Assembly (NCBI RefSeq): GCF_003287355.1
Contig: NZ_QMIM01000023.1
Location: 1-64,000 of the forward strand
Source: Halorubrum sp. 48-1-W
GTDB lineage: Archaea > Halobacteriota > Halobacteria > Halobacteriales > Haloferacaceae
Direction: 5' to 3'
Length of the DNA stretch: 64,000 bases
The notes under the pieces were generated by a model. That model had not been told where the DNA came from. It searched no databases and saw only the letters and a program-made list of their open reading frames with translations. The position numbers were made by a program, and so were the translations under genes. Below, in pieces: positions 42,709 to 51,146 of this stretch (its first letter is position 1; every line of letters starts with the position of its first letter).

Positions 42709-43512
42709 TCACTCCTCCGTCGTCGACTTCCCCGTCTTCGCTTCTCCCGTCGCCTCGTCGTATATCGAGAGGGCGCGCTCGTTCCGTTCCAGCAGGTAAC
42801 TGGTGTCCTTCCCGAGGATCTGGAAGTCGAACCCCTGCTCGACCCGCTCGGGTGCGTCGTCCGGGTCGACGGTGAGCGTCCCGACGGGGATCCCGGCGGC
42901 GTGTGCCGCGTCGACGATGCGGTCCATCGCCTCGAGGAACCGCTCGTTCTCCCACTGTCCGAACACGTCCAGCGCGCCGGAGAGGTCCGCGGGGCCGGCG
43001 AACAGCGCGTCTATGCCGTCCACGTCGGCTATCTCCTCGACGTTCTCGAGACCCTCCACCGTCTCGATCTGGGCGATCGTCACGAACGTCTCCCCCGCGT
43101 TCTCGACGTACGACCGGAAGTCGGCCCCGTAGTCGGACGCGCGCCCGGACGCGATCCCCCGTTTCCCCTCGGGCGGGTATCGAAGGGACTCCACCAGCGA
43201 CTCGGCCTGCTCGGCGGTGTCGATCATCGGCACCATCACGCCCGAGACCCCGACGTCGAGGACGCGTTTGAGGTACACCGGGTCGTTCCAGGGGACGCGG
43301 ATCACGGTTCCGCTCTCGCCGGGGGCCGCCTCGACGGCCCGGTGCATGTCCTCGACCGTCTCGAGGGTCGTCGTCGTGTGTTCGGTGTCGATCAGGACGA
43401 AGTCGAACGCGTTCGCCGCGCTCACCTCCGCGACGGTCGGGCTCCCGATCGAGACCCACGTCGCCGAGAGGAACGACTGCTCTTCGAACGCCGTCTTCAG
43501 GTTCTGGCTCAT
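42709..43512 (-). CDS. HpcH/HpaI-family class II aldolase
   Basis: A 267-residue TIM-barrel aldolase of the HpcH/HpaI (2-keto-3-deoxy-sugar-acid / 2,4-dihydroxyhept-2-ene-dioate aldolase) family. Visible: F-V-L-I-D-T-E-H (metal and base region), V-I-R-V-P-W-N-D (catalytic Arg), G-V-S-G-V-M-V-P-M-I and L-F-A-G-P-A-D-L-S-G (Asp metal ligand). Such enzymes cleave 2-keto-3-deoxy acids to pyruvate and an aldehyde. It opens the catabolic island with enolase-type dehydratases that would make such substrates. The gap 43513-43802 upstream holds TATA-like sequences near 43650 and little else. Confidence 0.87.
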   Translation of the reverse strand: MSQNLKTAFEEQSFLSATWVSIGSPTVAEVSAANAFDFVLIDTEHTTTTLETVEDMHRAVEAAPGESGTVIRVPWNDPVYLKRVLDVGVSGVMVPMIDTAEQAESLVESLRYPPEGKRGIASGRASDYGADFRSYVENAGETFVTIAQIETVEGLENVEEIADVDGIDALFAGPADLSGALDVFGQWENERFLEAMDRIVDAAHAAGIPVGTLTVDPDDAPERVEQGFDFQILGKDTSYLLERNERALSIYDEATGEAKTGKSTTEE

Positions 43513-43802
43513 CTGTCCACCACCGAACGGACGTCGGTCGGCTCCCGGAGGGATCCTCCGAGTGGTCTCCGTGGCGAAACCGGGCCGGCGTGGATCCGTG
43601 AGATCGCTTTCTGTGTGTACATCGCTTCAGTACCGGATCCGCCGAAACGCGTATATATCTTTGTGGTCGTCGGATCGGATCTGCTCTCCCTCCACACGGA
43701 TCGCTTTCCCTCCGTGTGGACCGGTCGGCGGAGGGCGGTCGACCCTCCATCTCGCGGGGATCGACACGAACGTTTATGATACGGAAGGGAATAACTCGAG
43801 GT

Positions 43803-44039
43803 ATGGGAACGGACGCAAGCGGCGATACGGCGAGTCCCTCCGAGGAGGATCCGGGTGGGATCGCGGGGGCGTTGGCTCGAACGAGCGAGAGGATCCGGGA
43901 ACTGACCGACGCGGTGAAACCGGAGGACCCGGACCGCGTCGGACGGGTCGTGAAGTTCCTTCTCAGCGTGCTCTTCACCGCGATGTTCGTCTACTGGATC
44001 CTCGCGTACCAGTTCGACGTCGTCTGGTTCGAGTTCTGA
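43803..44039 (+). CDS. Small single-helix membrane protein
   Basis: A 78-residue protein: a polar N-terminus of about 45 residues, including the helix ARTSERIRELTDAV, and one transmembrane helix (about 50-70, FLLSVLFTAMFVYWILAY) near the C-terminus. No family recognised. TATA-like GTTTATGAT (43772-43780) is about 27 nt before the ATG. It lies 130 bp upstream of the TAXI binding protein on the same strand and might be an accessory part of that transporter, but TAXI-type systems do not require one. Confidence 0.6.
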   Translation: MGTDASGDTASPSEEDPGGIAGALARTSERIRELTDAVKPEDPDRVGRVVKFLLSVLFTAMFVYWILAYQFDVVWFEF

Positions 44040-44134
44040 GCAGGTCGGCGGGCGACGCCGGGACCGGTACGGAGGTGGTCTCGGAAACCGCCCGAACGGA
44101 GTACGAGGAATTCACATAACAGGGGTTCCCACAT

Positions 44135-44144
44135 CTTTATTATA
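44135..44144 (+). promoter_or_regulatory. TATA box of the TAXI binding-protein gene
   Basis: CTTTATTATA, centred about 29 nt before ATG 44169. The in-frame ATG at 44157 is only 17 nt away and would lie upstream of the predicted transcript start, so 44169 is the better start. Confidence 0.6.
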
Positions 44145-44168
44145 CCCCGAACGATAATGATAGATGGG

Positions 44169-45326
44169 ATGCCAGACGAATTACCATCCAGACGGCGGTT
44201 CCTCGAAGGTACAGTGGGGGCAGGTATGATCGGATTAGCCGGATGCGCCGGCGGTGGCGGCGACGACGGGAGCGGCGACGATGGAAGCGGAGACGACGGG
44301 AGCGGCGACGATGGAAGCGGAGACGACGGGAGCGGAGACGACGGAAGCGGCGACGACGGGAGCGACGACGACGGGAGCGGAGACGACGTCGTCAACATGC
44401 GCGTCGGGTCCTCCACGCAGGGGTCGACGGTCTTCCAGACCTCCCAGGCGATCCAGCGCGTGCTCCGGAACGAGTCGGACATCGTCCGCTGGGACACGCA
44501 GGCGAGCGGTGGTGACCCCGCCAGCATCCGCATCTACAACGACGGCGGGCTGGACGCGTACGGGCTCACCAACTTCACCCAGAAGCAGGCGATGAACTCG
44601 GAGGGCCCGTTCGAGGGCGAAGACCTCGAAGCCCCCTATCAGGGGTTCACCTACTTCGTCCGCGACGACTTCTTCTATGCGGTCGACGGCTCCGGCATCG
44701 AGACCACCGACGACATGCTCGGGGAGCCGTTCCACATGCTCCAGCCCGGCTGGGGGACCCGCGCCATGTTCGAGGAGATCATGCGGACCGGCGGCGGCGA
44801 GGACTTACTCGAGCAGCTGAAGGAGAACGTCGTCAACGTCGACGTCGGCGACGTGGCCGGCGGCGTCGAGGAGGGCAACATCACGTGTGGTATCGGGTAC
44901 GGTGCCAACGAGGTGAACCTGCCGTCCTGGTTCGCCGAGGTCGACGCCCGGTCCGACGTCCACCTGGTCGAGATGTCCGATCAGTTCAAGGAAGTGTTCG
45001 AGTCCTCGCCGCTCGCGCCGTACTTCGAGAAGGACCCGTACGGGTTCGAACAGGATATCGAAGGGCCGCTCCAGGGATGGCAGTTGCTGTTCCAGTACTT
45101 CTTCGACCCCGAGCTCCCGGCCGACGCGGTGTACGACGTGCTCCAGGTCGCTCACGACCACTACGAGAGCGTTCAGGAGGGACAGCCGGCGTTCTTCCCC
45201 TACGGCGAGAACCCTGACCACTTCATCACCGCCATCGAGTCCGACTTCACCCCCGTCCACCCCGGTGCGGCGGACTTCTACGAGGACAACGACCTCTGGA
45301 ACGACGACTGGACCCGCGGCGAATAG
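44169..45326 (+). CDS. TAXI-family TRAP transporter solute-binding lipoprotein
   Basis: A 385-residue secreted binding protein. The N-terminus combines a twin-arginine signal (S-R-R-R-F-L-E-G) with a lipobox L-A-G-C (Cys26 lipidated). Residues about 31-73 are a flexible linker of repeated D-D-G-S-G encoded by 15-bp units. The TAXI domain follows (VVNMRVGSSTQGSTVFQTSQAI). It captures organic acids at the cell surface and delivers them to the TRAP permease encoded convergently at 45974-47971. Neighbouring enzymes suggest a hydroxy- or sugar-acid ligand (inference). A TATA box at 44135-44144 fits ATG 44169. The convergent layout with its permease is unusual. Confidence 0.88.
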   Translation: MPDELPSRRRFLEGTVGAGMIGLAGCAGGGGDDGSGDDGSGDDGSGDDGSGDDGSGDDGSGDDGSDDDGSGDDVVNMRVGSSTQGSTVFQTSQAIQRVLRNESDIVRWDTQASGGDPASIRIYNDGGLDAYGLTNFTQKQAMNSEGPFEGEDLEAPYQGFTYFVRDDFFYAVDGSGIETTDDMLGEPFHMLQPGWGTRAMFEEIMRTGGGEDLLEQLKENVVNVDVGDVAGGVEEGNITCGIGYGANEVNLPSWFAEVDARSDVHLVEMSDQFKEVFESSPLAPYFEKDPYGFEQDIEGPLQGWQLLFQYFFDPELPADAVYDVLQVAHDHYESVQEGQPAFFPYGENPDHFITAIESDFTPVHPGAADFYEDNDLWNDDWTRGE

Positions 45327-45342
45327 CGCGACCGTACGATAG

Positions 45343-45368
45343 CCGTTTTTTCGAGACGATTTTTCACG
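45343..45368 (+). terminator. T-rich terminator after the TAXI gene
   Basis: Two runs of T (45346-45351 and 45361-45365) begin 19 bp after the stop codon, the usual archaeal form of terminator without a strong hairpin. Confidence 0.5.
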
Positions 45369-45639
45369 ACGCCGTTCGAGGGTAGCGACGCGCTCACACT
45401 GTCGATCCGAGTGAACGGTCGTCAATACCGGACGGACGGTCGAGACACGTCTCCGGCGAGATGCGATTCGGTCGCTTCACGGAACGAGACCGTGGAAGCC
45501 GACGAGGCCGGTTGCGAGTACCTGACTCGGGCGAGCGTCGCGGGTCCGCGTGAGGATCGTGGCGGTCGTCGCGGATTGACCTCGTGATGAACGACCCAAC
45601 GGCTCTGTTGGAATCCTCAGCAAGTGTGACGCTTTGACT

Positions 45640-45872
45640 TGCTGTGGTCAGTACAGCCGAAGGAGCGAGCGATCCAGTGTGGTGGCGCGCCGGTGAGCGG
45701 GTGCGATAGCACCCGCGAACCGCCCGCGAGGGAGTCGGCCGGTCGGAGCGAAGCGGAGGCCGGTCGACGAGGCTGGGGAGGTGTGAGGTGCGATGCTGTG
45801 TGGGGCGGGGTGGGATTCAAAGCCCCAGTCATCTCCCCCGCAACGAGGCGTCCTCGATCATCCGATCTATAC
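45640..45872 (+). repeat. Dispersed hairpin element (copy 3, shortened)
   Basis: Plus-strand copy of the element, about 230 bp. It has the 5' box GGTCAGTACAGCCGAAGGAG, hairpin 1 with an 8-bp stem (45697-45704 with 45709-45716), a weaker second hairpin (45736-45740 with 45758-45762), the GAGGCTGGGGAGG core and the 3' end TCCTCGATCA. The middle part and one of the two 31-bp direct repeats are missing. It fills the gap between the convergent TAXI and TRAP permease genes; the remainder (45369-45639) shows nothing recognisable. Confidence 0.75.
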
Positions 45873-45973
45873 TACTAGCAGTCTTTACCGAACAGCCGTT
45901 TCGGACGATACTGCGCCCGAAGAACAGGATTTCAACGGAGCCGAAACGAAGGACCGTCAGCGACCGGGACGGC

Positions 45974-47971
45974 TCAGAACCGGCGAGCGAGGACGGCCGG
46001 GAGCGTCGAGAGCGCCATCCCCCTGACCGCCATAACCTGCCAGGTGAAGAGCACCGCCGCGATGACGAAGCTCCCGAACCGGATGTACTCGTTCGGGGCC
46101 GCCATGATCACGACCCCGAGGACGACGAACACGAGCCTGATCCCGTAGTTGGCGGCCCGGAGGGAGAGCGCCTTCCGGTGGTAGTTCAGCCCGTGTACTA
46201 TCGCCGCCGCGCCGAGCAGGAGCAGGACCGACGAGGCGATCTTGATCGCCGAGAGCCCGCCGACGATTATCTCCGGGTTGTAGATGAACGTGAACGGGAG
46301 GATGAAAAGCGGCGCGGCGATCTTGACCGATTCGATCGCGGTCCGCCAGAAGTTGGACTGGGCGATCCCGGTGGTCACGACCACGGCGATCGCGATCGGC
46401 GGGGTGATCCCCGACAGGATGGCCGCGTAGAACACGAAGAAGTGAACGGGCAGCCGGGCCAGCTCGAAGCCCTCGATCAGCGCCGGCGCGACGAGCAACG
46501 CCACGATGGTGTAGGCGGCGACGGTCGGCATCCCCATCCCGAGGATGATGCAGATCAGCATCGCCAAGAGTAGCGCGAAGATCAACACGCCGCCGGACAG
46601 CTCGATCAGCGCCAGCGCGAGCTTGCCCGGCACCCCGGTCGTCACCAGGATGTCGACGATCCCGTTTATCGCCGAGACGATGACCGCGATGGGGGCGAAC
46701 ATCATCGCGCCGTAGCGCATCCCCTCGAGCGTCTGTGGGATGCCGACGAGGTACGACTCGTCGCTGAACCCGAGCAGGCGCTCGAAGACCGGGAAGACGA
46801 TCCCGGTACACACCATCGCGATGGAGGTGTACAGCGCCGCGGTCATCACGGTCCACTGGGCGATCCCGAGCAGGTAGATGAGGACGGCGAACGGGATCAG
46901 GAGCTTGACCGTCTCGAGCGCGAACGCGGGGAGCGACTTCCGCTCGTCGATGCCGGCGTCCGCGCTACTCGTGTCGACCCCGCTACTGATGTTCTGGTTG
47001 AGCGCCGCGTAGTGGACCGCGATCGCGACGGAGATGTAGAACACGAGCGCCGGAACGATGCCGGCGACGACGACCTGGATGTACGTGATCCCGAGGATCG
47101 ACGCCATGATGAACGCCGCCGCGCCCATCACGGGCGGCATGATCTGCCCGCCCGAGGAGGCGACCGCCTCGATCCCGCCCGCGGTGGAGGGTTTCATCCC
47201 CGCCTTCTTCATCAGAGGGATCGTCACGGAGCCGGTCATCGCCGCGTTGGCGACCTGCGCGCCGTTGATCGACCCGATCGCGAGGCTCGCCACGACCGCC
47301 GACTGGGCGATCCCGGAACGGACGTACTCGGAGACCCGGAACGCGATGCGCATCACGTAATCGAAGGCCCCGTAGCCGTTCAACAGTCCCGCGTACAGGA
47401 GGAACAGTGCCACCCACGCAGCGACGATCCCGCTTATCGACCCGAAGAAGCCGTTGAAGTCCGTCACGAACACGACGAGGATGCGGGTGAGCGAGAGGCC
47501 GCCGTGGCCGATGATCCCTGGGAGGGAGGCGCCGAGCCAGGCGTAGAGCGCGCCCCCGCCGATGACCGCCAGGAACGCCATCCCGAACGCGCGGTAGATG
47601 AGGTAGAACATCGCGAACGTGAACAACAGCGACAACACGTACTCGTGATGGAACGCGATCCCGGTCCGCTGGAACAGGAGTTCCTCGAAGTTGAGTATCA
47701 GGTACACCGCGGTCGTGGAGGTCGACAGGAGCACGATCCCCAGGAGGTAGAGGTCGAGGTAGTCGCGGTCCTCGATGGAATCGATCGACTGCTCGATGAC
47801 GTACATTCCGAACGCGAGCCCGAACAGCCCGACGGTGTACAGCGCCCGCGGCATCCGTTGCGTGTAGGCGTAGTATATCGCCAGCCCCCAGAGCACGAGC
47901 GAGAGCACCGTCAGGAGCTTTTCGACGGCGACTGTCGGCATGAAAGAGGAACCGGACCTGTTTTCGGCCAT
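45974..47971 (-). CDS. TRAP transporter fused permease (4TM-12TM), TAXI type
   Basis: A 665-residue membrane protein combining the small DctQ-like and large DctM-like parts in one chain, as is usual in TAXI systems. Conserved DctM features are GSINGAQVANAAMTGSVTIP, GGIEAVASSGGQIMPPVMGAAAFIM and LGMGMPTVAAYTIVAL. About sixteen hydrophobic helices are visible. It moves the acid delivered by the TAXI binding protein using the sodium gradient (family knowledge). ATG 47971 is chosen because TATA-like ACGTTTATC (48000-48008, minus strand) lies about 28 nt before it; ATG 47995 is only 5 nt from that box and thus unlikely. Confidence 0.9.
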   Translation of the reverse strand: MAENRSGSSFMPTVAVEKLLTVLSLVLWGLAIYYAYTQRMPRALYTVGLFGLAFGMYVIEQSIDSIEDRDYLDLYLLGIVLLSTSTTAVYLILNFEELLFQRTGIAFHHEYVLSLLFTFAMFYLIYRAFGMAFLAVIGGGALYAWLGASLPGIIGHGGLSLTRILVVFVTDFNGFFGSISGIVAAWVALFLLYAGLLNGYGAFDYVMRIAFRVSEYVRSGIAQSAVVASLAIGSINGAQVANAAMTGSVTIPLMKKAGMKPSTAGGIEAVASSGGQIMPPVMGAAAFIMASILGITYIQVVVAGIVPALVFYISVAIAVHYAALNQNISSGVDTSSADAGIDERKSLPAFALETVKLLIPFAVLIYLLGIAQWTVMTAALYTSIAMVCTGIVFPVFERLLGFSDESYLVGIPQTLEGMRYGAMMFAPIAVIVSAINGIVDILVTTGVPGKLALALIELSGGVLIFALLLAMLICIILGMGMPTVAAYTIVALLVAPALIEGFELARLPVHFFVFYAAILSGITPPIAIAVVVTTGIAQSNFWRTAIESVKIAAPLFILPFTFIYNPEIIVGGLSAIKIASSVLLLLGAAAIVHGLNYHRKALSLRAANYGIRLVFVVLGVVIMAAPNEYIRFGSFVIAAVLFTWQVMAVRGMALSTLPAVLARRF

Positions 47972-48108
47972 GCGTGAACCATCCATATTGTCCATGATAA
48001 ACGTTGTGTCTGCCGGTGGTCCTGGCACCTCCCTGTGGGCATCCCCGTCGCCGTTCGTCGCGGGGAGCCGTGGCAACGGTTATCCGCACGGTCTCCCAAC
48101 GGCCGACC

Positions 48109-49197
48109 ATGTCGGACGACACCCGAACGGACGAGGTCGACGCTGACGACCACGGAGCGATCGAACGGGCGGGATCCGAGCGGGCCGACCCCGCGCGGAT
48201 CGAACGGATCGCGGTCGTCGGCGCGGGCACGATGGGTCACGGGATCGCGGTGGCGCTGGCCGGCGACGGCCGGTCCGTGACGCTCTACGACGTCGACGAG
48301 GACGCGCTGGAGGCGGCGCGCGAGGCGATCGCGGACGCGGTCGCGACGCTCGCCGAACACGAGGGACACGAACTCGAGGACGCCGAGCGGGTGTTGGGGT
48401 CGATCGCGTACGACTCGACGCTCTCGACCGCGGTCGCCGACGCCGACCTCGTGATCGAGGCCGTCCCGGAGGACGAGTCGATAAAGCTGGACGTCCTCGG
48501 CCGGATCGAACGCGAGGCCCCGTCTCGCGCGGTCGTCGCGACCAACACGTCGTCGTTCTCGATCACACTGCTCGCCGACGCGCTGGACCGTCCCGAGCGG
48601 TTCCTCGGGACCCACTGGTTCCACCCGCCACACATCGTCCCGGTCGTCGAGATCGTCCGCGGGGAGGCGACCGCCGACGGGCCGGTTCGGGCCGTCCGGA
48701 CGCTCCTCGAGGACGCGGGCAAGACCCCGGTCGTCGTCGAGAAGGACGTCCCGGGGTTCATCGGCAACCGCATTCAGTCGGCGATGGCGCGCGAGGCGTG
48801 GGCCCTCCTCGACGAGGGCGTCGCGAGCGCGGAGGACATCGACGCGGCCGTCAAGGGGACGTTCGGGTTCCGCCTGCCCGCCCTCGGCGTCTTCGAGAAG
48901 GGGGACCACTCCGGGCTCGACATCCACGCGAAGGTCCTCGACGAGCTGCTCGGGGAGATCAACCGGGACACGTCGCCTCCAGCCGTCCTGACGGACCTGG
49001 TCGAGGAGGGCCGGTACGGCGTCAAGACCGGTGAGGGCGTCTACGACTGGTCGGAGGTCGATATTCCGACGGCGACCGAGGACCGCGACCGACAGCTCCT
49101 CTCGTTGCTCTCGGTGTACGAGGACCGCGACCGGCCGGCGTCGCGGGCCGGACCGGACCGTGCTGCGAAGGACGACTCGGCGGACCGGGACGAGTGA
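48109..49197 (+). CDS. 3-hydroxyacyl-CoA dehydrogenase family protein (362 aa)
   Basis: An NAD-dependent dehydrogenase of the 3HCDH family. The Rossmann motif G-A-G-T-M-G lies at residues 38-43 after a 35-residue acidic extension. The catalytic His is in T-H-W-F-H-P-P and the acidic partner in V-V-E-I-V-R. The C-terminal domain (G-F-I-G-N-R-I-Q) is complete. Family members oxidise 3-hydroxyacyl-CoA, but L-gulonate and L-carnitine dehydrogenases share the fold, so a free hydroxyacid substrate is possible here. TATA-like GGTTATCC (about 48078-48085) is 28 nt upstream. It is divergent from the TRAP permease gene. Confidence 0.85.
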   Translation: MSDDTRTDEVDADDHGAIERAGSERADPARIERIAVVGAGTMGHGIAVALAGDGRSVTLYDVDEDALEAAREAIADAVATLAEHEGHELEDAERVLGSIAYDSTLSTAVADADLVIEAVPEDESIKLDVLGRIEREAPSRAVVATNTSSFSITLLADALDRPERFLGTHWFHPPHIVPVVEIVRGEATADGPVRAVRTLLEDAGKTPVVVEKDVPGFIGNRIQSAMAREAWALLDEGVASAEDIDAAVKGTFGFRLPALGVFEKGDHSGLDIHAKVLDELLGEINRDTSPPAVLTDLVEEGRYGVKTGEGVYDWSEVDIPTATEDRDRQLLSLLSVYEDRDRPASRAGPDRAAKDDSADRDE

Positions 49198-49246
49198 GCG
49201 GCCCCCGGCGACCCGGTCGAGGCCGGACCGGAGGGCTGTTAGCTGT

Positions 49247-50026
49247 TTAGTAGGTCACCTTCCCGGCGCTGACGTTCAGGCTCTGGCCGGTGACCCGGTC
49301 CGCGGCCGTCGAACAGAGGTACGCGACGGTTTCGGCGACGTCCTCCGGCTGGACGAACTCGTTCCGCGGGCTCTTCGCCCGCTTCTCGTCGGCGACCGTC
49401 TCGGCGGACAGCCCCCGCGCCTCCGCCTCGTGTTCGATCACGCGGTCGATCCGGGGGCCGGCGACCGAGCCCGGACAGACCGCGTTCGCGTTGACGTCGT
49501 GTGGCCCGCCCTCGACGGCGAGCGTCCGCGTGAGCCCCAACAGGCCGCTCTTGGAGGCGGTGTACGGGCTCCGCTGTGGGACCGGTCGCTTCCCCGACGC
49601 CGACGAGATGTTGACGATGCGCCCGTACCCCCGTTCCTTCATTTTCCCCATCAGCTCCCGCGACAGGAGGAACGCCCCGCGGAGGTTGACCCCGAGCGTG
49701 GCGTCCCACTCCTCTACGGTCACGTCCTCGACGTCCTTCGTCGGGCCCGCGATGCCCGCGTTGTTGACCAACACGTCGATCGCGTCGAACTCCGCCTCGG
49801 CGGCCGTGACGGCGTCCCGCACGCTCGCCTCGTCGCTCACGTCCGTGTGAACCGACAGCGTCCGGACGCCGTGCGCTTCGAGCTCGGCCTCCGTCTCCGC
49901 CATGCCGTCGTCGTCGATGTCGGCGACGACGACGTCGAGCCCCCGCGACGCGAGCTTCGTACAGATCGCTCGCCCGATCCCCCGACCGCCGCCCGTCACC
50001 AGTGCCGTGTCTCCGTTGATCTCCAT
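49247..50026 (-). CDS. Short-chain dehydrogenase/reductase (SDR)
   Basis: A 259-residue classical SDR. Cofactor motif T-G-G-G-R-G-I-G near residues 11-18; D in V-A-D-I-D-D suggests NAD(H) preference. N-N-A-G structural motif, catalytic Ser in N-I-S-S-A-S-G and Y-T-A-S-K (Tyr/Lys). It is similar to 3-oxoacyl-ACP or sugar-alcohol dehydrogenases; the island suggests an alcohol or hydroxyacid substrate. ATG 50026 has a TATA-like AACTATACC (50051-50059, minus strand) 28 nt upstream. The gene is divergent from the D-2-hydroxyacid dehydrogenase gene, with the two TATA boxes only about 20 bp apart. Confidence 0.87.
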   Translation of the reverse strand: MEINGDTALVTGGGRGIGRAICTKLASRGLDVVVADIDDDGMAETEAELEAHGVRTLSVHTDVSDEASVRDAVTAAEAEFDAIDVLVNNAGIAGPTKDVEDVTVEEWDATLGVNLRGAFLLSRELMGKMKERGYGRIVNISSASGKRPVPQRSPYTASKSGLLGLTRTLAVEGGPHDVNANAVCPGSVAGPRIDRVIEHEAEARGLSAETVADEKRAKSPRNEFVQPEDVAETVAYLCSTAADRVTGQSLNVSAGKVTY

Positions 50027-50050
50027 GTGACGTCGGGTACGACACCGCCC

Positions 50051-50083
50051 GGTATAGTTGTGCGGCAAGGCAACGCTTTAACC
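50051..50083. promoter_or_regulatory. Back-to-back promoters of the SDR and D-2-hydroxyacid dehydrogenase genes
   Basis: Minus-strand TATA CAACTATACC (50051-50060) serves the SDR gene; plus-strand GCTTTAACC (50075-50083) serves the dehydrogenase. Each is about 28 nt from its start. The 20-bp overlap zone would let one bound regulator control both. Confidence 0.55.
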
Positions 50084-50106
50084 GCCCGGCCGAGGAGAGG
50101 GACCAT

Positions 50107-51054
50107 ATGACCACCGTTGTCGTTCGACACGACCTACCGATCGACGAGGCGCTGGAGGGGACGCGTGACGGGCTCACGGTCCGCACTGCCCACGACACCG
50201 AGGGGACCAAGGAAGCACTGGCCGACGCCGACGCGCTGGTGATCAACCCGGCGAGCTGGGACGACGTCCTCCTCGAGGCCCTCGAGGAGGGCGACTGGGT
50301 CCAGGCGACGAGCACCGGCTACGCCGCGTTCCCCGTCGAGGCGTTCCGCGAGCGCGGGATCACGTTCACGAACGCGACCGGCAACTACGGGTCGCCCGTC
50401 GCCGACCACGTGTTCGCGCTCGCGTTGGGCCTCGCGCGGGGGCTCCCGACGTTCCTCGACGAACAGCGCGAACGGAACTGGGACCGGACGAAGGGCGGCG
50501 AGCTGATCGACCTCGACGGCCGGACGATGACCGTGGTCGGGCTGGGCGACATCGGCGAGTCGGTCGCCCGCCGCGCGCTGGGGTTCGGCATGGACGTGTA
50601 CGGCACGAAGCGGACGCCCGCCGAGTACGACGGCGTGCTCCCGGACAACCGCGTCCTCGAACCCGACGCGCTCGACCGGGTGATCGGCGAGACGGAGGTC
50701 CTCGCGCTCACCGTCCCGCTCACGCCGGAGACCCGGCACCTCGTCGACCGCTCGACGTTCGAGACGCTCCCCGACTCGGCGTTCCTGATCAACGTCGCGC
50801 GCGGCCCGGTCGTCGACCAGGAGGCGCTGATCGAGGCGCTGGAGACGGGGTCGATCGCCGGCGCGGGTCTCGACGTCTTCGACCCGGAACCGCTTCCCGA
50901 GTCGTCGCCGCTCTGGGAGATCGACAACGCTATACTCACGCCGCACGTCGGCGGGCGGTCGCGCGATTTCGTCGACCGGTTCGTCGACCTCTTCCTCCAC
51001 AACTTCGACCGGCGACGCGACGGCGACGGCGAGTTGCGAAACCGGATCGCCTGA
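50107..51054 (+). CDS. D-2-hydroxyacid dehydrogenase (NAD-dependent)
   Basis: A 315-residue enzyme of the glyoxylate/D-3-phosphoglycerate dehydrogenase family. The nucleotide motif V-G-L-G-D-I-G lies near residue 143. The catalytic trio is visible: Arg in N-V-A-R-G-P-V-V-D, Glu in the D-P-E-P-L-P region and His in L-T-P-H-V-G-G. Reduced 2-oxoacids or oxidised D-2-hydroxyacids are the expected substrates. It may feed the same hydroxyacid pool as the LarA-like racemase next door. The promoter is at 50075-50083. Confidence 0.87.
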   Translation: MTTVVVRHDLPIDEALEGTRDGLTVRTAHDTEGTKEALADADALVINPASWDDVLLEALEEGDWVQATSTGYAAFPVEAFRERGITFTNATGNYGSPVADHVFALALGLARGLPTFLDEQRERNWDRTKGGELIDLDGRTMTVVGLGDIGESVARRALGFGMDVYGTKRTPAEYDGVLPDNRVLEPDALDRVIGETEVLALTVPLTPETRHLVDRSTFETLPDSAFLINVARGPVVDQEALIEALETGSIAGAGLDVFDPEPLPESSPLWEIDNAILTPHVGGRSRDFVDRFVDLFLHNFDRRRDGDGELRNRIA

Positions 51055-51146
51055 CGGTCCGGACCGTCCGACTGCGGCGACGGTCCGACGGGACCGATCG
51101 CCCCCCCTGCGGCGTCGGCCACGGCGGTCGGCCCGACGCGAGGGTT

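Noticed and set aside
45595-45655. GGCTCTGTTGGAATCC resembles the ends of some haloarchaeal insertion sequences
   Set aside because: No matching opposite end, target duplication or transposase is seen, so it is too short to call.
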